A DNA stretch of 64,000 bases, taken from assembly GCF_014930365.1 (NCBI RefSeq), contig NZ_JABXWI010000006.1:472189-536188 (forward strand), read 5' to 3'. This document shows, one piece after another, positions 58,809 to 64,000 of the stretch. Numbering within the stretch: the first letter of the stretch is position 1; every line of letters begins with the position of its first letter. Origin of the DNA: Streptomyces caniscabiei (GTDB lineage: Bacteria > Actinomycetota > Actinomycetes > Streptomycetales > Streptomycetaceae). The translations under genes were made by a program, and so were the position numbers. A model generated the notes under the pieces. The model worked only from the letters and a program-made list of their open reading frames with translations. It searched no databases and had not been told where the DNA came from.

Positions 58809-59562
58809 CAGCATCCCGACGAGCGGCCACGACGAGCCCGTCGAGGACCGACGGCCCGGCGTCTTCGGACAGGGCCGCTGGGTGACGGCCGTCGGACAGG
58901 TACTGGGCAACCTCGTGGTCAGCCTGGTCGTGGGCGACGCGCTCAAGGACGCCGCCGAGGGGGCGCGGAGCTGGCGGGTCTGGAACTGGCTGCCCTTCCT
59001 GGTGGTCCTCGGCCTGGGCGGCACCGCCCTGCTCCGTACGAAGGGCTCCTCCGAGCAGTTGCTGTGGGTGTGCCTGATGCTCGGTGTGGCGGTGACGGCC
59101 GCGCTGGTACGGGTGGCGGGCTTCCGGCACCCCGCGGCCGTCGCCGCCCTCGTCTCGGCGCTGTCCGTGGCCCTCGCCGCCGGTGCGGTGGTGCGGGCGG
59201 AGTATCTCCGTGAGCACGGGGAGGTCGACGTCAAGGGCCGGACGACGGTCTCGCCTTCCCGGTCGCTGACGGACGGGGAGACGCTCGACGTGATGGTGCG
59301 CGGTACGCAGGCGCGCACCCATCTGCGCCTCGTCCTCTCGGTCGCGGACGCCCACGAGGACACGGACTTCTGTACCCCGGACACCACTCTCGACGTCGGT
59401 CCGGGCGGTGGCCGGCCCCCAGTCATCGGGGTCCGCTCGGGTGAGGTGGTCGACCTCGCGCTGGGCGGGTCACGGCCGGACGCCCAGGTCCGTGTGACGG
59501 TCCGCACGTCCCCCGGCTGCCAGATGCACGTGACCGTCCGCGATGCCGTCCTGCACGGCTGA
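58792..59562 (+). CDS. Membrane protein, second gene of the group
   Basis: 256 residues. A cytoplasmic N-terminus (~1-60), three to four helices (FLVVLGLGGTALL, LLWVCLMLGVAVTAALV, VAALVSALSVALAAGAVV) then an extracellular ~125-residue beta-rich domain (VKGRTTVSPSRSLTDGETLDVMVRG...), with a Cys pair (DTDFCTP...SPGCQMH). Unknown function; topology suggests a surface receptor or anchor for the next gene's product. Confidence 0.75.
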   Translation: MSQPTDSIPTSGHDEPVEDRRPGVFGQGRWVTAVGQVLGNLVVSLVVGDALKDAAEGARSWRVWNWLPFLVVLGLGGTALLRTKGSSEQLLWVCLMLGVAVTAALVRVAGFRHPAAVAALVSALSVALAAGAVVRAEYLREHGEVDVKGRTTVSPSRSLTDGETLDVMVRGTQARTHLRLVLSVADAHEDTDFCTPDTTLDVGPGGGRPPVIGVRSGEVVDLALGGSRPDAQVRVTVRTSPGCQMHVTVRDAVLHG

Positions 59563-59572
59563 AGGAGACCGT

Positions 59573-60457
59573 ATGAACTGGAACACCCGTTGGATCTTCG
59601 CTGCCTCGCTTGTCCTCTTCGTCTGCAGTGCCACCGGTCTCGCGGTGGGCGGCATACCGGACGAGCAGGCTCCCACTTTCCTCGGCTCGGAACAGCTCAG
59701 AGTGGGCATGCACAACGACCTGCCCAACATCTCCTACGAGGAGAACTACAAGCGCCACGGATTCGATCCCGAGGTGTTCCGGGCGGCCATGAAGGGGCTG
59801 GACATCGAGGAGGACGACGTGACGCTGACCAATGTGTCCTCCGAGGCTCGCGTCGCGAAGCTGCGGGAGGGCCACCTCGACATGGTGGTCGCCAGCTTCT
59901 CCATCACTCCGGAGCGGATGAAGGTGATCGACTTCGCGGGGCCGTACGCCACCACGTTCCAGGGGTTCCTGGTGGGCCCTGAAGGCGATGGCATCGAGGA
60001 GCTGACCGACCTGGGCGGAAAGATCGTGTGTTCCTGGGACGGCAGTACCTCCGCGGACGTACTGCGGCGCTTCAAGCTCGCCGACATCGAGGCGAAGATC
60101 CTCCTCGACGCCTCCGACTGCGTCGAGCAGCTCAGGGAGGGGAAGGTCGACGCCGTCTTCACCGACCAGATGATCCTCCAGGGCTTCGCGGAGCGTCACA
60201 GCGACGACGGGCTCAGGGTGGTTCCCGGACTCACGATGGGCGGGCCCCAGCACTGGGGTATCGGTCTGCCCAAGGGGCACCGGCCCGACTGCCTGCGACT
60301 GCGCGAGATCGTGAAGGACTACGTCGCGAGCAGCCAGTGGAAGAGCGACTTCGAGGCATGGCTGCCGGGCATCGCCGACCAGGACGCGGGCTGGATCGAC
60401 GACTACCGGCCGAGTGCCGACGCGATCGACGCCCGTTCCTGCCGCGACAGTCCCTGA
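59573..60457 (+). CDS. Orphan solute-binding-family-3-like protein
   Basis: 294 residues from ATG 59573 (MNWNTRWIFAASLVLF) with AAGGAGA upstream. The N-terminus is an uncleaved-looking hydrophobic anchor, not a lipobox, then the type 3 binding fold (LRVGMHNDLPNISYEENYKRHGFDPEVF, LDMVVASFSITPERMKVIDFAGPYATTFQGFLV). No permease or ATPase accompanies it; it is more likely a membrane-tethered sensor. Confidence 0.82.
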   Translation: MNWNTRWIFAASLVLFVCSATGLAVGGIPDEQAPTFLGSEQLRVGMHNDLPNISYEENYKRHGFDPEVFRAAMKGLDIEEDDVTLTNVSSEARVAKLREGHLDMVVASFSITPERMKVIDFAGPYATTFQGFLVGPEGDGIEELTDLGGKIVCSWDGSTSADVLRRFKLADIEAKILLDASDCVEQLREGKVDAVFTDQMILQGFAERHSDDGLRVVPGLTMGGPQHWGIGLPKGHRPDCLRLREIVKDYVASSQWKSDFEAWLPGIADQDAGWIDDYRPSADAIDARSCRDSP

Positions 60458-60476
60458 CGTCGCCCGGCGCGAACGC

Positions 60477-60520
60477 CGAGGGCCCGGTCCGAGTGACGTA
60501 GCACTCGGGCCGGGCCCTCG
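60477..60520. terminator. Bidirectional terminator before kgd
   Basis: Stem of about 18 bp (CGAGGGCCCGGTCCGAGTG, 60477-60495, with its complement at 60502-60520, one mismatch) and 6-base loop, between the convergent binding-protein-like gene and kgd. Confidence 0.85.
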
Positions 60521-60541
60521 CCGTGACCGGAGGTCAGAGGC

Positions 60542-63500
60542 TCACGCCTCGAACACCTCGCGCACCAGCTGCTCCTGCTCGGCCTGGTGGCGCTTCGCCG
60601 AACCGACCGCCGGGGACGACCCGTGCGGGCGGGAGATGCGCCGCAGGCGCTCGCCGTGCGGGACGTCCGCGCCGACCGCGAGGTCGAGGTGGTCGATCAG
60701 GTTGAGGGCGATGAAGGGCCAGGCGCCCTGGTTCGCCGGCTCCTCCTGGGTCCACAGGTACTTCTCGGCGTTCGGGTACTTGTTGACCTCCGCCTGGACC
60801 TCGGCCCCGGGGAGGGGGTAGAGGCGCTCGATGCGGATGATCGCCGTGTCCGTGACGCCGCGCTTCTGACGCTCGGCCTCCAGGTCGTAGTAGACCTTGC
60901 CGGCGCAGAAGACGACCTTCTTGACCGCGTTCGGGTCGACCGAGCTGTCGCCGATGACCGGGCGGAACTCGCCGCTCGTGAACTCCTCCGCCTTCGACGC
61001 GGCGGCCTTCAGACGCAGCATCGACTTCGGGGTGAAGACGACCAGCGGCTTGTGGTGCGGGTTGTGCACCTGCCAGCGCAGAAGGTGGAAGTAGTTCGAC
61101 GGCGACGTCGGCATGGCGACCGTCATGTTGTTCTGGGCGCACATCTGGAGGAAGCGCTCCGGGCGGGCGGACGAGTGGTCCGGGCCCTGGCCCTCGTAGC
61201 CGTGCGGGAGCAGCAGGGTGACGCCGGACGTCTGGCCCCACTTCTGCTCCGCCGAGGAGATGAACTCGTCCACGACCGTCTGGGCGCCGTTGACGAAGTC
61301 GCCGAACTGCGCCTCCCACATCACCAGGGACTCGGGGCGGGCCAGCGAGTAGCCGTACTCGAAGCCCATCGCCGCGTACTCGGAGAGCAGGGAGTTGTAG
61401 ACGTTCAGCCGCGCCTGGTCCTCGGAGAGGTACATCAGCGGCGTGAACTCCTCGCCCGTCTCACGGTCGATGATGACCGCGTGACGCTGGCCGAAGGTGC
61501 CGCGCTGCGAGTCCTGGCCGGCCAGCCGGACCGGGGTGCCCTCCAGCAGGAGGGAGCCGACCGCGAGGGTCTCGCCCATGCCCCAGTCGATCGTGCCGTC
61601 CTCGACCATGGCCGCCCGGCGCTGCAGCTGCGGCAGCAGACGCGGGTGGGCGGTGATGTGGTCCGGGACGTTGACCTGGGACTCGGCGATGCGCTTGACG
61701 GTCTCCGCCGTGATCGCGGTGTTCACCGCGACCGGGAAGCCGTCCTGCGGGTCGTGGACCTCGGCGGACGCCGACTGGGAGGTGGCCTCGCGGACCTCCG
61801 TGAAGACCTTCTCCAGCTGGCCCTGGTAGTCCTGCAGGGCCTGCTCGGCCTCTTCCAGGGTGATGTCGCCGCGACCGATGAGGGACTCGGTGTAGAGCTT
61901 GCGCACCGAGCGCTTCTTGTCGATCAGGTCGTACATCAGCGGCTGGGTGAAGGCCGGGTTGTCCGACTCGTTGTGACCGCGGCGGCGGTAGCAGATGAGG
62001 TCGATCACCACGTCCTTGTTGAACGCCTGACGGAACTCGAAGGCGAGCCGCGCGACGCGGACCACGGCCTCCGGGTCGTCGCCGTTCACGTGGAAGATCG
62101 GGGCCTCGATCATGCGGGCCACGTCCGTCGCGTACATCGAGGAACGCGACGACTCGGGGGCCGCGGTGAAGCCGACCTGGTTGTTGATGACGATGTGGAC
62201 CGTGCCGCCGGTGCGGTAGCCGCGCAGCTGCGACATGTTCAGGGTCTCGGCCACCACGCCCTGGCCCGCGAAGGCCGCGTCGCCGTGGATCGCCACCGGC
62301 ATGACCGTGAAGTCCGTGCCGCCCTTGTTGATGATGTCCTGCTTGGCACGGACGATGCCCTCGAGGACCGGGTCCACCGCCTCCAGGTGGGAGGGGTTGG
62401 CGGCCAGGGAGACCTTGATCTGCTCGCCGTCCAGGCCCGTGAAGGTGCCCTCGGCGCCCAGGTGGTACTTCACGTCGCCGGAGCCGTGCATCGACTTCGG
62501 ATCGAGGTTGCCCTCGAACTCGCGGAAGATCTGCGCGTACGACTTGCCGACGATGTTCGCCAGGACGTTCAGCCGGCCGCGGTGGGCCATGCCGATGACG
62601 ACCTCGTCGAGGCGGGACTCCGCCGCCGAGTCGATGACCGCGTCGAGCAGCGGGATGACCGACTCGCCGCCCTCGAGCGAGAAGCGCTTCTGGCCGACGT
62701 ACTTGGTCTGCAGGAAGGTCTCGAAGGCCTCCGCCGCGTTCAGCCGGCGCAGGATGCGCAGCTGCTCCTCGCGCTCCGGCTTGCTGTGCGGGCGCTCGAT
62801 GCGGTCCTGGATCCAGCGGCGCTGCTTCGGGTCCTGGATGTGCATGAACTCGACGCCGGTGGTGCGGCAGTACGAGTCGCGCAGCACGCCCAGGATGTCG
62901 CGCAGCTTCATCAGGGACTTGCCCGCGAAGCCGCCGACCGCGAACTCCCGCTCCAGGTCCCACAGGGTGAGACCGTGCTCGGTGATGTCCAGGTCGGGGT
63001 GCTTGCGCTGGCGGTACTCCAGCGGGTCGGTGTCGGCCATGACGTGGCCGCGGACCCGGTAGGAGTGGATCAGCTCGAAGACGCGGGCGGCCTTGGTGAC
63101 GTCGTCGTCGTGGCTGGCGTCGATGTCCTTGAGCCAGCGGACCGGCTCGTAGGGGATGCGCAGCGCCTCGAAGATCTCGTCGTAGAAGCCGTTCTCCCCG
63201 AGGAGGGAGTTGGCGACGACGCGGAGGAACTCGCCGGACGCGGCGCCCTGGATGACCCGGTGGTCGTAGGTCGACGTGAGCGTCATGACCTTCGCGATGC
63301 CGAGCTTGTTCAGGGTGTCCTGGCTGGTGCCCTGGAACTCCGCCGGGTAGTCCATCGAGCCCACGCCCATGATGACCGACTGGCCGGGCATCAGACGGGG
63401 CACGGAGTGGACGGTGCCGAGGCCGCCGGGGTTGGTCAGGGAGACCGTGACACCGGTGAAGTCGTCCATCGTCAGCTTGCCGTCACGGGCGCGGCGGACG

Positions 63501-64000
63501 ATGTCCTCGTAGGCCTGCCAGAACTCGAAGAAGTTCAGCGTCTCGGCCTTCTTGATGCCCGCGACGACCAGCTGGCGGTCGCCGTTGGGCTTCACCAGGT
63601 CGATGGCGAGGCCGAAGTTGACGTGCGGCGGCTTGACGAGGGTGGGCTTCCCGTCCTTCTCCGCGTAGTGCCAGTTCATCGACGGCATCGTCTTGATGGC
63701 CTGCACCATCGCGTAGCCGATCAGGTGCGTGAAGGAGATCTTCCCGCCCCGGGCGCGCTTCAGGTGGTTGTTGATGACGATGCGGTTGTCGAACAGCAGC
63801 TTCACCGGGACCGCGCGCACGGACGTGGCCGTGGGCAGCTCCAGGGAGGCGTTCATGTTCTTCGCGACCGCGGCGGCCGGGCCGCGCAGGGTGATCAGCT
63901 CCGGGCCCTCGGCGGCGGCAGCGGCGGGCGCGGCCTGCTTCGCGGGGGCGGCGGCCTTCGGCTTCGCCGGCGCGGGCGCGGCGGCCGCGGGCTTCGCGGG
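60542..64000 (-). CDS. kgd: 2-oxoglutarate dehydrogenase/decarboxylase fused E2-E1 subunit (partial)
   Basis: The 5' end runs past the right edge; 1,152 codons are visible including the stop. The far N-terminal part visible is an Ala/Pro/Lys-rich linker (PAAAAPAPAKPKAAAPAK), then an acyltransferase-like domain (SLTNPGGLGTVHSVPRLMPG, DHRVIQGAASGEFL) and the ThDP-dependent E1 (AHRGRLNVLANIVGK; NQVGFTAAPESSRSS; HVNGDDPEAVVRVARLAFEF), ending QLVREVFEA. Actinobacterial enzyme of the TCA cycle, built as one chain; needs E2/E3 partners elsewhere. Confidence 0.96.
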   Translation of the reverse strand, partial: PAKPAAAAPAPAKPKAAAPAKQAAPAAAAAEGPELITLRGPAAAVAKNMNASLELPTATSVRAVPVKLLFDNRIVINNHLKRARGGKISFTHLIGYAMVQAIKTMPSMNWHYAEKDGKPTLVKPPHVNFGLAIDLVKPNGDRQLVVAGIKKAETLNFFEFWQAYEDIVRRARDGKLTMDDFTGVTVSLTNPGGLGTVHSVPRLMPGQSVIMGVGSMDYPAEFQGTSQDTLNKLGIAKVMTLTSTYDHRVIQGAASGEFLRVVANSLLGENGFYDEIFEALRIPYEPVRWLKDIDASHDDDVTKAARVFELIHSYRVRGHVMADTDPLEYRQRKHPDLDITEHGLTLWDLEREFAVGGFAGKSLMKLRDILGVLRDSYCRTTGVEFMHIQDPKQRRWIQDRIERPHSKPEREEQLRILRRLNAAEAFETFLQTKYVGQKRFSLEGGESVIPLLDAVIDSAAESRLDEVVIGMAHRGRLNVLANIVGKSYAQIFREFEGNLDPKSMHGSGDVKYHLGAEGTFTGLDGEQIKVSLAANPSHLEAVDPVLEGIVRAKQDIINKGGTDFTVMPVAIHGDAAFAGQGVVAETLNMSQLRGYRTGGTVHIVINNQVGFTAAPESSRSSMYATDVARMIEAPIFHVNGDDPEAVVRVARLAFEFRQAFNKDVVIDLICYRRRGHNESDNPAFTQPLMYDLIDKKRSVRKLYTESLIGRGDITLEEAEQALQDYQGQLEKVFTEVREATSQSASAEVHDPQDGFPVAVNTAITAETVKRIAESQVNVPDHITAHPRLLPQLQRRAAMVEDGTIDWGMGETLAVGSLLLEGTPVRLAGQDSQRGTFGQRHAVIIDRETGEEFTPLMYLSEDQARLNVYNSLLSEYAAMGFEYGYSLARPESLVMWEAQFGDFVNGAQTVVDEFISSAEQKWGQTSGVTLLLPHGYEGQGPDHSSARPERFLQMCAQNNMTVAMPTSPSNYFHLLRWQVHNPHHKPLVVFTPKSMLRLKAAASKAEEFTSGEFRPVIGDSSVDPNAVKKVVFCAGKVYYDLEAERQKRGVTDTAIIRIERLYPLPGAEVQAEVNKYPNAEKYLWTQEEPANQGAWPFIALNLIDHLDLAVGADVPHGERLRRISRPHGSSPAVGSAKRHQAEQEQLVREVFEA

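Noticed and set aside
1..64000. CRISPR arrays, rRNA operons or prophage integrase genes
   Set aside because: No regularly spaced repeats, rRNA-like sequence or integrase motifs were seen; the helicase cassette has no integrase in the window.

Overview
The window is a high-GC actinobacterial chromosome segment, almost certainly Streptomyces. The evidence is codon bias, many GTG starts, and marker genes known from Streptomyces: dasR-dasABCD, wblE, sigH with its anti-sigma factor, eshB, sodN/sodX and an actinobacterial fused 2-oxoglutarate dehydrogenase. From memory, the gene order resembles the S. coelicolor nrdAB-das-sigH-sodN-kgd region, with insertions and losses. No CRISPR array, rRNA or intact tRNA was seen.

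Layout. (1) 1-8.5 kb: the end of an unknown gene, peptide deformylase (def), a DJ-1/AraC regulator, two small secreted or membrane genes, and class Ia ribonucleotide reductase nrdAB behind two NrdR-like boxes and a cobalamin riboswitch. A GNAT acetyltransferase remnant and a nucleoside hydrolase follow. (2) 8.6-18 kb: a sodium:solute symporter with its DUF3311 partner, then the N-acetylglucosamine/chitobiose block: dasR, dasA, dasB, dasC, the GH3 hexosaminidase dasD and nagB, with DasR operators (dre) at dasR, dasA and nagB. (3) 18-28 kb: signalling and stress genes: a PdtaS-like kinase, wblE, a lipid kinase, prsH-sigH, a UBP zinc-finger protein, a Na+/H+ antiporter, a PLP enzyme and an amidase. 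(4) 28.3-31 kb: eshB, a family 2B encapsulin shell protein, followed by a polyprenyl diphosphate synthase with a long disordered N-terminus. This looks like a shell-cargo pair. (5) 31-35.5 kb: small regulators and VOC/YCII proteins, plus a 169-bp palindromic MITE-like element. (6) 35.5-41.8 kb: an ABC sugar importer, a LacI regulator and a GH32-like hydrolase. (7) 41.8-45.3 kb: a lower-GC two-gene cassette (SF1 helicase plus an unknown protein) lying between two direct copies of a hairpin that matches the sodN terminator. This is the best candidate for an undescribed, possibly defensive, system. (8) 45.3-53.7 kb: sodN with a 3'UTR resembling the s-SodF sRNA, sodX, a CGNR zinc-finger protein, a methyltransferase, a polar amino-acid ABC transporter, malic enzyme and an oxidoreductase. 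(9) 53.8-64 kb: an autoregulated HTH/Clp-N pair, a PadR/DUF4097 pair, small unknown genes, a three-gene group ending in an orphan periplasmic-binding-like protein, and the kgd gene running off the right edge.

Working together: DasA captures chitobiose-type sugars, DasBC import them, DasD releases GlcNAc, NagB feeds GlcN-6-P to glycolysis, and DasR represses the set. NrdAB expression appears gated by NrdR and by adenosylcobalamin. PrsH and SigH are translationally coupled partners. SodX matures SodN. Many convergent gene pairs are separated by strong perfect hairpins that can serve as bidirectional terminators. Functions are inferred from protein motifs and recalled family knowledge; no database search was possible.
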